Assembly: GCF_011047315.1 (NCBI RefSeq)
Contig: NZ_CP049259.1
Location: 2,585,001 to 2,649,000 of the forward strand
Reading direction: 5' to 3'
Length of the DNA: 64,000 nt
Source: Altererythrobacter sp. BO-6
Lineage (GTDB): Bacteria; Pseudomonadota; Alphaproteobacteria; Sphingomonadales; Sphingomonadaceae
Below are positions 1 through 7,525 of this stretch, piece after piece; position 1 is the stretch's first letter, and every line of letters begins with the position of its first letter. Made by a program: the position numbers and the translations under genes. The notes under the pieces are model-generated. The model ran no database searches. It was given only the letters and a program-made list of their open reading frames with translations, and had not been told where the DNA came from.

Positions 1-1797
1 AGCGCCCTGCGCGATCAGCAGCGGTTTGGTGATCTGGTCTGCCTTGTAAAGCGGGCTGGCTGCCTTGAGCAGCGCCAGGCCTTCCTCGGTATTGGGATCG
101 CCCATCCGCTCATGGAAGATTTTCACCAGCGGCGCCCAATAGGGCGGGATGGTGGCGAGTAGGGTTTCGAGATTTGACGGGCCGACGATATCGACCCCGC
201 AGGCGAAAGTTTCAGGAGTGAAGGTCAGGCCTGCCAGCGTGGCATAGCCGCCATAGGAACCACCCATGATTGCCACCTGGTCCTTGCCGGTGATGCCCTG
301 TTCGATCGCCCAATTGGTGGCGTCGATCAGGTCATCGTGCATCTTGAGGCCCCACTGCTTGTTGCCGGCATTGAGGAAGTCCTTGCCGAAACCGGTCGAG
401 CCGCGGAAGTTGACGCTGAGCACGGCATAGCCGCGGTTGGCCAGCATCTGGTGGACGGTATTGAACCCGTAACCGTCGCGTGCCCAGGGGCCCCCGTGGA
501 CGAACAGCACCATGGGCATTGCATGCTCCGGTTTGCCATCACCGTCAGAATCACTGCCAGGTGGCAGGGTGAGATAGGACGGCAGGATCAACCCGTCGCG
601 GCTGGCGATTTCCAGCGGATACATCGGCTGCAATGGCGCGCCTTCGAGTTCCGGCCGCGAGGTGTAGAAATGCTCCAGCGTGCCGGCTTCACGGTCATAG
701 ATATAGGTTGCGGTCGGTGCGATCAGCGGGTCGTTCCAGACGATCCAGGTCTTGTCGTCATCGGTGCGCGACTGGACGCCGAATTCGCCCTCAAGCTTGC
801 TCCCGAGAAACTCCAGCGCGGCGCCGATTTCGGGATCGATCGCGGTCCATTCGGTCTTGAGATACTCGGCTGAATAGGCCTCGACCACGCCGGTCTTGGG
901 ATCGCGAATGGTGCCGCCGATATCCGCCTTGTCGTTCTCGGCGATCAGCGTGCGTTCCCCGGTCGCGACATCCTCGGCATAGAGCGCTGCAGTATTCCGG
1001 CCGCGGCTGTCGAGCCAGTAGAGGATCGAGCCGTCATTGGTGTAGCCGGCCGGATTCGTCGTGAGCGAATCCTCCATGGCGGTCGAGGAGAAGGGCTCTT
1101 CTTCCACTACATTGTCGATCACGCGGAAATAATCGGTTCCGCCTGCCGCATTCTGGCGCAGTGCCATGCGCACCGTCAGCGTGTCATCCGCCATGAACCC
1201 GGCATAGCTGTCATTCTGCAGCACCATGGTGAGCTCGCCGGTGTTGAGATTCAGCAGGTGCACGTCATGGAATTGCGGGTTGCGGTTGTTGAGGCCGACC
1301 AGGATCTTGTCGCGGATCGATCCCGAGCCGCCCACGATTTGGACGCGGGTATTCTCGAACGGAGTCAGCGTAGTTTCTTGGCCGCTGGCAATATTGACTC
1401 CATAAAGAAGGAAATTCTCGTCGCCGCCCTTGTCCTGAATGTAGAGCAGGCTCTGCGAATCCGGGGACCAGAAATACTGCCGGATCGGGCGATCCGTGGC
1501 TTCGGTCATTGCCTTTGCGGCGTCGGGATTGTCGACCGGTGCCAGCCATATGTTGAGCACTCCGTCCTTTGGCGCCAGCCAGCTCAACCACTTGCCGTCA
1601 GGGCTTATCTGGCCACCTGCCCGGGTTGGGTTGCCGAACAAATGGTCGCGCGGGATCAGGGGGGCGGCTTCATTGTGCTGGTGCATCGTGGCTCCGTTAG
1701 TCTTGTGATGGTCGGCCTGGGCCATGCCGGGCAGGGCCAATGCAGTTGCAGCGAGCGCGGTGGTCAGTAGGCGTAGTGCCAGCGGTCGTTTGGTCAT
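1..1797 (-). CDS. S9 family prolyl oligopeptidase-type peptidase (3' end outside window)
   Basis: Exported serine peptidase of the prolyl oligopeptidase/acylaminoacyl-peptidase family (S9). The visible 599 codons run in one frame to the window edge. The N-terminus has a signal peptide ending near ALPGMAQA, followed by a long WD40-like/beta-propeller region and then the alpha/beta hydrolase domain. The HGG oxyanion segment (FVHGGPW) and the nucleophile elbow GGSYGGYA with Ser514 (codon near 258) are both visible; the catalytic Asp and His lie beyond position 1. The ATG at 1797 is chosen because GAGGAG lies just upstream. It probably degrades peptides in the periplasm. It is transcribed away from the neighbouring glycosylase with about 90 bp between them. 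Confidence 0.9.
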   Translation of the reverse strand, partial: MTKRPLALRLLTTALAATALALPGMAQADHHKTNGATMHQHNEAAPLIPRDHLFGNPTRAGGQISPDGKWLSWLAPKDGVLNIWLAPVDNPDAAKAMTEATDRPIRQYFWSPDSQSLLYIQDKGGDENFLLYGVNIASGQETTLTPFENTRVQIVGGSGSIRDKILVGLNNRNPQFHDVHLLNLNTGELTMVLQNDSYAGFMADDTLTVRMALRQNAAGGTDYFRVIDNVVEEEPFSSTAMEDSLTTNPAGYTNDGSILYWLDSRGRNTAALYAEDVATGERTLIAENDKADIGGTIRDPKTGVVEAYSAEYLKTEWTAIDPEIGAALEFLGSKLEGEFGVQSRTDDDKTWIVWNDPLIAPTATYIYDREAGTLEHFYTSRPELEGAPLQPMYPLEIASRDGLILPSYLTLPPGSDSDGDGKPEHAMPMVLFVHGGPWARDGYGFNTVHQMLANRGYAVLSVNFRGSTGFGKDFLNAGNKQWGLKMHDDLIDATNWAIEQGITGKDQVAIMGGSYGGYATLAGLTFTPETFACGVDIVGPSNLETLLATIPPYWAPLVKIFHERMGDPNTEEGLALLKAASPLYKADQITKPLLIAQGA

Positions 1798-1888
1798 CGG
1801 AACTCCTCTCTCGAGCTGAATTATGCTTTGCGACCCGGGAGTGTGTTGTCGCTCTAATACGCGCAGAATTACCTTTGGCAATAGGCTC

Positions 1889-2507
1889 TCATAAAGCGGG
1901 ATTGGCATAGAAATGCCAGGTGAAGATCGCCATCGCGCCGCGGTGCGGTTGCCATTCTTCGGCGATTTCTCTCGTGGGTTTCTCAGTGGGGCGCTCGGGA
2001 AGATCGAGCAGCCGCTTAACGCCTTCCTGCACTGCCAGGTCGCCGGCAGGCCAGATGTCCGGCCGCCCCTCCGCGAAAAGCAGGTAGATTTCGGCTGACC
2101 AGCGCCCGATGCCCTTGATCCGTGTGAGCTCGGCAATCGCTTCTTCATCGTCTGCCGGAAGAGCGTCGAAATCGAGTTCGCCCGCTGCGACCAGCTCGCA
2201 CAATGAGCGGGCATAGCCCTGCTTCTGGCGCGACAGGCCGCAGGCGCGCAAAGTGTCAAAGTCGCGTTCGAGCAGGCAGGTCGGCTTGAACTCCGCCCCC
2301 AGCACCGCTTCGAGTTTGTTCCACATGCTGCTGGCCGCCGCGACGGAAACCTGCTGGCCAACGATCGTGCGCAGCAAGGTCTTGTAACCACGCGCACGAA
2401 TGCGGGGTTCGGGATAGCCGATCTCGTTCGACCTCGCGTGCGATCCGCGGATCGCGCTTGCCCAGCGCGTCCAGCGAAGATCGGATCGTCTCTGCGCTCA
2501 ATCCCAC
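1889..2507 (-). CDS. DNA-3-methyladenine glycosylase II family (AlkA-like), apparent frameshift
   Basis: HhH-GPD superfamily base-excision repair glycosylase that removes alkylated bases. The larger open frame (1889-2377) carries the helix-hairpin-helix (IKGIGRWSAE) and the GPD part with the catalytic Asp in WPAGDLAVQ. The N-terminal 28 residues (GLSAETIRSSLDALGK...) lie in another frame that begins at a GTG at 2507 behind AGGGGA. Removing one base at about 2424 joins them as ...REVERIGYPEPRIR..., giving about 205 residues, a normal family length. The extra base may be a sequencing error or a real inactivating mutation. It is divergent from the ferredoxin gene. Confidence 0.8.
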
Positions 2508-2615
2508 TAATGATTCCCCTGGCTTGCAAATTTGGCGCCGAGACCGTAGCAGCCCGCCCACGCACTCGATAGAGGTTGCGCCCTGCGCAGATCAACGTGG
2601 AAGGAACATGCACCG

Positions 2616-2933
2616 ATGCCCAAGCTGACCGTCGTCAATCGTGCCGGGGAAGAATCGACTATCGATGTCGAAGACGGCCTGACCGTGATGGAAGCGATCC
2701 GCGACAACGGCTTTGACGAGCTGCTGGCGCTGTGCGGCGGATGCTGTTCCTGCGCCACCTGCCATGTCCATGTCGACCCGGCCTTTGCCGACAAGCTCCC
2801 GGCAATGAGCGAGGACGAGGACGATTTGCTGGAAAGCTCGGACCATCGCAATGAAACCTCGCGCCTGTCATGCCAGATCGCCTTCACTGGCGATCTTGAT
2901 GGGCTGAAGGTTACTATCGCCCCTGAAGATTGA
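2616..2933 (+). CDS. 2Fe-2S ferredoxin, adrenodoxin type
   Basis: Small soluble electron carrier of 105 residues with the vertebrate/bacterial-type [2Fe-2S] ferredoxin fold. The four ligands are visible as Cys40-X5-Cys46-X2-Cys49 and Cys86. The family passes electrons from NAD(P)H-dependent ferredoxin reductases to cytochrome P450s, hydroxylases or Fe-S assembly. There is no isc operon, P450 or reductase beside it, so the partner is unknown. An unusual extra Cys43 falls inside the cluster loop ([10 protein letters not shown]). The next gene, a cysteine synthase, starts 43 bp downstream on the same strand. Confidence 0.93.
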   Translation: MPKLTVVNRAGEESTIDVEDGLTVMEAIRDNGFDELLALCGGCCSCATCHVHVDPAFADKLPAMSEDEDDLLESSDHRNETSRLSCQIAFTGDLDGLKVTIAPED

Positions 2934-2975
2934 TCTTGATTGCGGCAGGGCAGGAGATTCCCTAACTCTGCCAGC

Positions 2976-3989
2976 ATGAATATCACCAAGCCATTCCGTT
3001 CGACGCTCGACCTGATCGGCAACACCCCGCTAGTCCTGCTCAAGGGGCCGAGCGAGGCCGCCGGTTGCGAGATCTGGGGCAAGTGCGAATTCGCCAACCC
3101 CGGCTCGTCGGTAAGGGATCGCGCAGCGCTCTACATGATCAGGGATGCCGAAGCGCGCGGCGAGCTCAAAGCCGGTGGCACGGTTATCGAAGGTACAGCG
3201 GGTAATACGGGGATCGGGATTGCACTGGTCGCCAATGCGCTTGGATACAAGACGATCATCGTCATGCCCGACAACCAGTCCAAGGAAAAGATGGACACGT
3301 TGCGCGCCTTGGGTGCGGAACTGGTGTTGGTCCCGCCAACCAAATACGCCGATCCCAACCACTTCCAGCATGTCTCGCGACGGATGGCGGAAGAAATGGA
3401 CGGCGCTGTCTGGGCTGGTCAGTTCGACAATACCGCCAATCGCAAGGCGCATATCGAAGGGACTGCGCCGGAGCTTTGGGAGCAGCTCGAAGGCCGGATC
3501 GATGGTTTTACCTGCGCCGCGGGCACAGGCGGTACGATTGCGGGCGTTGGGATGGGGCTCAAGGCTTTTGACGAAAACGTGTGCATCGCGCTGACCGATC
3601 CGCATGGCGCGGCACTCTACAATTACTACGCCAATGGCGAGCTCAAGGCGGAAGGATCCTCCGTTGCCGAAGGAATCGGGCAGGGCCGCATCACCGCCAA
3701 TCTCGAGGGCGCACCGATCGACACGCAATATCGCATTTCTGACGAAGAAGGATTGCACTGGGTGGCCCGGCTGTTGCGCGATGAAGGTCTGTGCCTTGGC
3801 CTGAGTTCGGGCATCAATGTCGCGGGCGCGGTCGAGCTTGGGAAAAAGTTGGTCGGCGAAGGGCGCAAGGATGCGCGGGTTGCGACAATCCTGTGCGATA
3901 CCGGCTTCCGCTATCTCTCCACGCTTTACAACCCTGATTGGCTGGAGGCGAAGAGCCTGCCTGTGTTCGACTGGCTCCGGCGCGATTGA
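2976..3989 (+). CDS. cysK: Cysteine synthase A family (O-acetylserine sulfhydrylase), PLP lysine replaced
   Basis: Fold-type II PLP enzyme that makes cysteine from O-acetylserine and sulfide. The 337-residue product starts at MNITKPF; a longer in-frame start at 2940 lacks conserved sequence. Family landmarks are present: the substrate loop GTAGNTG, the phosphate-binding loop GTGGTIAG and SSGIN near the end of the PLP site. However, the invariant Schiff-base lysine motif SVKDR reads SVRDR here: codon 47 (3114-3116) is AGG, not AAG. As written the enzyme should be inactive. A one-base error or a true mutation are both possible. Sulfide would come from the sulfite reductase operon at 35482-39498. 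Confidence 0.88.
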   Translation: MNITKPFRSTLDLIGNTPLVLLKGPSEAAGCEIWGKCEFANPGSSVRDRAALYMIRDAEARGELKAGGTVIEGTAGNTGIGIALVANALGYKTIIVMPDNQSKEKMDTLRALGAELVLVPPTKYADPNHFQHVSRRMAEEMDGAVWAGQFDNTANRKAHIEGTAPELWEQLEGRIDGFTCAAGTGGTIAGVGMGLKAFDENVCIALTDPHGAALYNYYANGELKAEGSSVAEGIGQGRITANLEGAPIDTQYRISDEEGLHWVARLLRDEGLCLGLSSGINVAGAVELGKKLVGEGRKDARVATILCDTGFRYLSTLYNPDWLEAKSLPVFDWLRRD

Positions 3990-4039
3990 TTCCCATGCGC
4001 GATTGCCCAGCCGCAATCGACCGGATAGAGTGATGGCCC

Positions 4040-4417
4040 ATGCCGAACCGCGAACTTTTCAGATTGCCCAAGCTGCGCGCATCGGTTGCTGCCGATGCGC
4101 CCGCGACGGACGATAGCCGCAGCAGTGCCGTATCCCGGTCGGAAATGATGCAGCGCTTGCAGGTGGGGCTGGCGGGCCTTGCTGCCATGGTGCTGCTGGT
4201 GGGGCTGGCCAATATCATCCAGGATCGAGCAAGGGTGTCGGACGAATTGGCTGTGCCTGAAGCTGCGCCGACCGTTGCGCCCAGTGGCCCACCAGCGCTC
4301 AGCGATCCACTCGCCGATGCCGGAGTGGTGCCCGATATGCCCGCTGAGCCTGCGCCGGCACAGTCTCCGGCGATCGTCCCGGAACAAGGCAATGGCACAA
4401 ACGACCAAACGCCTTAG
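4040..4417 (+). CDS. Small single-pass membrane protein of unknown function
   Basis: A 125-residue protein without recognised family. It has a cytoplasmic-looking, Arg/Ala-rich start, one hydrophobic segment at about residues 49-60 (GLAALAAMVLLVGLANII-like), and a Pro/Ala-rich low-complexity C-terminal tail that should be periplasmic. Its 3' end overlaps the following gene by 26 bp, so the two are probably co-translated. It could be an accessory or anchoring partner of that protein. Function is not inferred. Confidence 0.6.
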   Translation: MPNRELFRLPKLRASVAADAPATDDSRSSAVSRSEMMQRLQVGLAGLAAMVLLVGLANIIQDRARVSDELAVPEAAPTVAPSGPPALSDPLADAGVVPDMPAEPAPAQSPAIVPEQGNGTNDQTP

Positions 4418-5186
4418 GCTGGTATACGCAGGGCTTTTAGCCGCGCTGGTTGCCGCTGGCACATTGTGGGCTTGGCAACAGGCCGCGCGGCCGGTTGATC
4501 GATCACAGCTTGGCTTGATGACCAGCCTGCCGATTTACTGGCCGGAGGGCGCTGACACGGTCGCATTGATCGAGGGCGAAGGAGAATTGCCCTGGGTTCG
4601 CCAAGTTCTCGAGGAATCCTACACGATCACGCCGCTCGATACGCTGAGCCCTTCAGGTGACGCGGGGGCGGACCCGCTGGCCGGGATTGAGCGGCTGCTT
4701 ATCGCGCAACCGCGCGGGCTCAGCCCGCAAGACAATGTCGCACTCGACAACTGGGTCCGCGCCGGTGGCCGGTTGTTGCTGGTGATCGATCCGATGCTGA
4801 CCGGCCAATATGCTGTACCGCTGGGCGATCCGCGCCACCCGCAGTCGGTCGGGCTGATCCCGCCGGTTGTGGTGCGCTGGGGGCTCCATATCAACTTTGA
4901 CGAGCGGCAGCCCCTTGAGCCGAGACTGGAAAGCTATGGCGGGGGGGAAGTGCCGGTGCTTTTGTCTGGTGAGGCGATACTTGTGCCGCCTGGTCCCGAT
5001 GCCGACGAGGAAGCGCTGGCCGCGCGCGGCGACTGCCGCGTCCTGGGCGATGGGGTGGCTGCTGAATGCAAGGTCGGCAAGGGGCGGGTGACGCTGCTCT
5101 CTGATGCCAGTCTGTTCGAGCTCTCGGGTCCAGATGGCGATGTCGAAAGCTACCTGCGCCAATTGGCCGATTTCGCGCTGGAGTAG
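4392..5186 (+). CDS. GldG/DUF4350-like membrane-anchored protein
   Basis: A 264-residue protein with an N-terminal membrane anchor (about residues 10-28), then a single extracytoplasmic domain. The central stretch (LLIAQPRGLSPQDNVALDNWVRAGG in part, followed by LLLVIDP) resembles the DUF4350/GldG-type domain found in accessory proteins of ABC exporters. The ATG at 4392 lies inside the end of the preceding gene, which argues for translational coupling. No ABC transporter gene is nearby, so the partner is unknown. It is the last gene before the dcw cluster. Confidence 0.6.
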   Translation: MAQTTKRLRLVYAGLLAALVAAGTLWAWQQAARPVDRSQLGLMTSLPIYWPEGADTVALIEGEGELPWVRQVLEESYTITPLDTLSPSGDAGADPLAGIERLLIAQPRGLSPQDNVALDNWVRAGGRLLLVIDPMLTGQYAVPLGDPRHPQSVGLIPPVVVRWGLHINFDERQPLEPRLESYGGGEVPVLLSGEAILVPPGPDADEEALAARGDCRVLGDGVAAECKVGKGRVTLLSDASLFELSGPDGDVESYLRQLADFALE

Positions 5187-5199
5187 CAGCTTCCGGCGA

Positions 5200-5220
5200 A
5201 TTTGGGGAAATCGCGGGAAA
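5200..5220 (+). promoter_or_regulatory. Pair of GGGA repeats, 10 bp apart
   Basis: GGGA occurs at 5205-5208 and again at 5215-5218, exactly one helical turn apart, about 290 bp upstream of mraZ. This could be an outlying MraZ half-array, but two copies are weak evidence in GC-rich DNA. Confidence 0.25.
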
Positions 5221-5315
5221 GGCGCCAATCCGCGCGACTCGACATCGGGGAAATTACCGAAAAACAGCGGATTATGGGGTGCAGTTGCTACGCGCTGGGA
5301 CCTCACCCGGAAAAT

Positions 5316-5346
5316 TTGCACTGAAAAATATCAATAAAAATCATAT
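5316..5346 (+). promoter_or_regulatory. Possible promoter of the dcw cluster
   Basis: A TTGCAC hexamer at 5316-5321 is followed by an AT-rich stretch running to TCATAT at 5341-5346. It is the only clearly AT-rich segment in the 316-bp gap before mraZ and lies directly 5' of the TCCC array. The -10 assignment and spacer (18-19 bp) are uncertain. Confidence 0.35.
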
Positions 5347-5358
5347 GCTTGCCATGTT

Positions 5359-5404
5359 ATCCCGTAAAATCCCGCAAAAATCCCTTTAATCCCTCCATCT
5401 CCCG
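5359..5404 (+). promoter_or_regulatory. Putative MraZ-box array (five TCCC repeats, about 10-bp period)
   Basis: CCC of five TCCC units starts at 5361, 5371, 5382, 5391 and 5401, i.e. once per DNA turn, separated by A/T-rich spacers. On the other strand these read NGGGA. In E. coli MraZ represses its own operon by binding TGGGN direct repeats at 10-bp spacing near the promoter. Position just downstream of the likely promoter and 100 bp before mraZ fits autorepression. The repeats are seen; MraZ binding is inferred. Confidence 0.65.
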
Positions 5405-5466
5405 CGATATGACCAAAGCCCATCGGACATGGTGTTTCGTGCTGCGCTGCCGAGTCGGACAGCGCA

Positions 5467-5490
5467 CTGCCTGCTCACGCGCGCAGGCAG
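5467..5490 (+). other. Hairpin in the mraZ leader
   Basis: CTGCCTG (5467-5473) and CAGGCAG (5484-5490) form a perfect 7-bp stem with a 10-nt loop. It ends 3 nt before the GGAGAAG ribosome-binding site of mraZ, so it could influence initiation. No T-tract follows, so it is not an intrinsic terminator. Confidence 0.4.
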
Positions 5491-5502
5491 CACGGAGAAG
5501 TC

Positions 5503-6042
5503 ATGTCCGCGGGGCCACAGGGGTTCGGGGTTCAGGGCGGAGAGGGACAGTTGTCTTTTGGAGGATACAGTGGACAGGCTTATTCGCCCGCCGGCGATAA
5601 GGGCCGCTTTGTCCTGCCTCCCAGCTTCCGCAAGGCTGTGAAGGAAAGCTCGGGCGGACGCATCCTCTGCCTCGACAAGCACGAGCGCTGGAACTGCCTC
5701 GTCGGCTTTGGCCTGTCACGCAATGAAGAGCTCGACGCCCAGCTCGATCGCGAGGAAGAGCGCGCGCTGCGCCTCGGTCGCGATTTCGATTATGACCAGC
5801 GCGCCAACCAGCTGTTCGGCTTCAGTCAATTGCCCTTCGATGACAGCGGGCGGTTTGTCATGCCTGATCACTTGCGCGCGCTGGGCCGGGTTGAAGACGG
5901 GCTCTATTTCCAGGGTGCAGGGCGGTTCTTCACAATCTGGAACCCGGCCGAACTCGCGCGCATGGGCGAAGGCTGGGAAGCGGCGCAGGCGGCCTGTGCC
6001 AGCCTGGTCGCAGAAGCCCACGCGAAAGGCGGCCGCAAGTGA
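5503..6042 (+). CDS. mraZ: Transcriptional regulator MraZ
   Basis: First gene of the division and wall cluster. MraZ is a DNA-binding protein made of two SpoVT/AbrB-like domains that represses the dcw operon. At 179 residues it is longer than the roughly 150 of E. coli because of a Gly-rich N-terminal extension of about 25 residues. Both repeats are visible: [12 protein letters not shown] (about 32-43) and [12 protein letters not shown] (about 112-123). The ATG has GGAGAAG upstream. It overlaps rsmH by 4 nt. The TCCC array 100 bp upstream is its probable target. Confidence 0.95.
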   Translation: MSAGPQGFGVQGGEGQLSFGGYSGQAYSPAGDKGRFVLPPSFRKAVKESSGGRILCLDKHERWNCLVGFGLSRNEELDAQLDREEERALRLGRDFDYDQRANQLFGFSQLPFDDSGRFVMPDHLRALGRVEDGLYFQGAGRFFTIWNPAELARMGEGWEAAQAACASLVAEAHAKGGRK

Positions 6043-6989
6043 GCCCCGCCGATGACGCCCCGCATATTCCGGTCCTCCTCGACGAAGTTATCGCCGCGCT
6101 CGATCCGCAGCCGGGCGATGTGATCGTCGATGCCACTTTCGGTGCGGGTGGTTACACCCGCGTGCTGCTTGATCGCGGCGCAACCGTCCATGCCTTCGAC
6201 CGCGATCCGGATGCGATCGCTGAAGGCCGCGGATGGGCCGAGGCGCGTTCTACCCCTCCGCGCCTTGTGCTCCATCCGCGGCGCTTTTCAGAAATGGTGG
6301 CGGCGCTGGCAGAAGTCGGTGCGGCGCAGGTTGACGGGGTGGTGATGGATATCGGCGTGTCGTCAATGCAGCTCGACCAGGCCGAGCGCGGCTTTGCCTT
6401 CTCGGTCGATGGCCCGCTCGACATGCGGATGAGCCAATCCGGGATGAGTGCCGCTGACTTCCTCAACAGCGCTGATGCCGACACGATTGCCGATGTGCTT
6501 TATGAATACGGCGAAGAACGCCAGTCGCGCCGCGTTGCCCGGGCCATTGTCGCGGCGCGTCCGTTGGAGACCACGGGTGAGCTGGCACGAGTGGTACGCA
6601 AGGCGCTGGGTTACAAGCCGACCGACAAAAAGGATCCGGCGACCCGCAGCTTCCAGGCGATCCGCATCCATGTGAACGGCGAACTCGACGAGCTGAACCA
6701 CGGCCTGCATGCCGCCGAACAGGTGCTGCGCGCAGGCGGGCGGCTGGCAGTGGTCAGCTTCCACAGCCTGGAAGACCGGATCGTCAAGCGCTTCCTGCGC
6801 GATGCATCGGGCCGTTCGGGTGGATCGCGTTATTTGCCGGAAACGAGCGCCGAACCGGCGATTTTCACGCATGTTTCCAAGGCTATCCGTCCTTCAGATG
6901 CGGAAATTGCGCGCAATCCGCGTGCCCGATCGTCCACCCTGCGCCATGCCGTGCGCAGCACCGCTCCCGCGCGAAAGGAGGCCGCATGA
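6039..6989 (+). CDS. rsmH: 16S rRNA (cytosine(1402)-N(4))-methyltransferase
   Basis: RsmH (MraW) methylates N4 of C1402 in 16S rRNA using S-adenosylmethionine, tuning the ribosomal P site. The 316-residue product has the SAM-binding motif [10 protein letters not shown] at residues 30-39, and the family segments MDIGVSS and [10 protein letters not shown]. It starts with GTG in a GTGA overlap with the mraZ stop, and ends in an ATGA overlap with ftsL, so the three genes are translationally linked. Length is normal for the family. Confidence 0.96.
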   Translation: MSPADDAPHIPVLLDEVIAALDPQPGDVIVDATFGAGGYTRVLLDRGATVHAFDRDPDAIAEGRGWAEARSTPPRLVLHPRRFSEMVAALAEVGAAQVDGVVMDIGVSSMQLDQAERGFAFSVDGPLDMRMSQSGMSAADFLNSADADTIADVLYEYGEERQSRRVARAIVAARPLETTGELARVVRKALGYKPTDKKDPATRSFQAIRIHVNGELDELNHGLHAAEQVLRAGGRLAVVSFHSLEDRIVKRFLRDASGRSGGSRYLPETSAEPAIFTHVSKAIRPSDAEIARNPRARSSTLRHAVRSTAPARKEAA

Positions 6990-7525
6990 ACATGACCGGA
7001 TCCCGCCTGCGCCAGATTGGCTGGCTTGTTGCTCTGGCTGCCTGCCTTTGCCTGTTCCTGGCGCTCAGCTTCCAGGTTCATGCGGTGAAAAGCGAAGTGC
7101 TCCTGGCCGAACGGCAGGTGATCGCGTTGAAGCGCGAAACGCTGATGCTGGAAACCGAATTCCAGGCCCGCGCCAATCAGCGCCAGCTGGCGGAATGGAA
7201 CGCGGTCGAATTCGGCTATCTGGCCCCGCGCGCAGACCAGTTTCTTGAAGGCGAGATGCAGCTTGCTGCGCTGGGCGCCGCGCGCGGCCCCGCAGCGCCC
7301 AACCCGATCCGCTTCGCGCGTGCCGAAGTCAGCGCCGATGGTGCTGCGCCTGAGCCGCGTGCCATGGTTTCCCCGGTCACTGGCCGCCCGGTCACACTTG
7401 CCGCAGCCTCTGCTCCCAGCACCGCCGATACGGTGGCCGAAGCCTTTGGCGAACTGCTGGCCGAAGCCTCGCCCGTGCGCAGCGCCAATGCCCGCACGAT
7501 GATGAGTGCCGAGGCGGCTGAATGA
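6986..7525 (+). CDS. ftsL: Cell division protein FtsL-like
   Basis: Positional and topological FtsL: 179 residues with a short cytoplasmic N-terminus, one transmembrane helix (about residues 12-32) and a coiled-coil-like segment rich in Glu/Arg (about 35-65). FtsL binds FtsB and FtsQ in the divisome and helps activate FtsWI. FtsL sequences diverge strongly, so the call rests on topology and its place between rsmH and ftsI. A long Ala/Pro-rich tail beyond residue 85 is unusual relative to enterobacterial FtsL. It overlaps both neighbours by 4 nt. Confidence 0.8.
   Translation: MNMTGSRLRQIGWLVALAACLCLFLALSFQVHAVKSEVLLAERQVIALKRETLMLETEFQARANQRQLAEWNAVEFGYLAPRADQFLEGEMQLAALGAARGPAAPNPIRFARAEVSADGAAPEPRAMVSPVTGRPVTLAAASAPSTADTVAEAFGELLAEASPVRSANARTMMSAEAAE

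Noticed and set aside
3030..4016. Long antisense ORF (328 codons) opposite cysK
   Set aside because: Shadow frame in GC-rich DNA with no recognisable domain or ribosome-binding site; the plus-strand gene is conserved.
3996..4022. Hairpin CGATTGC/GCAATCG after cysK as a terminator
   Set aside because: The stem is good but no T-tract follows.
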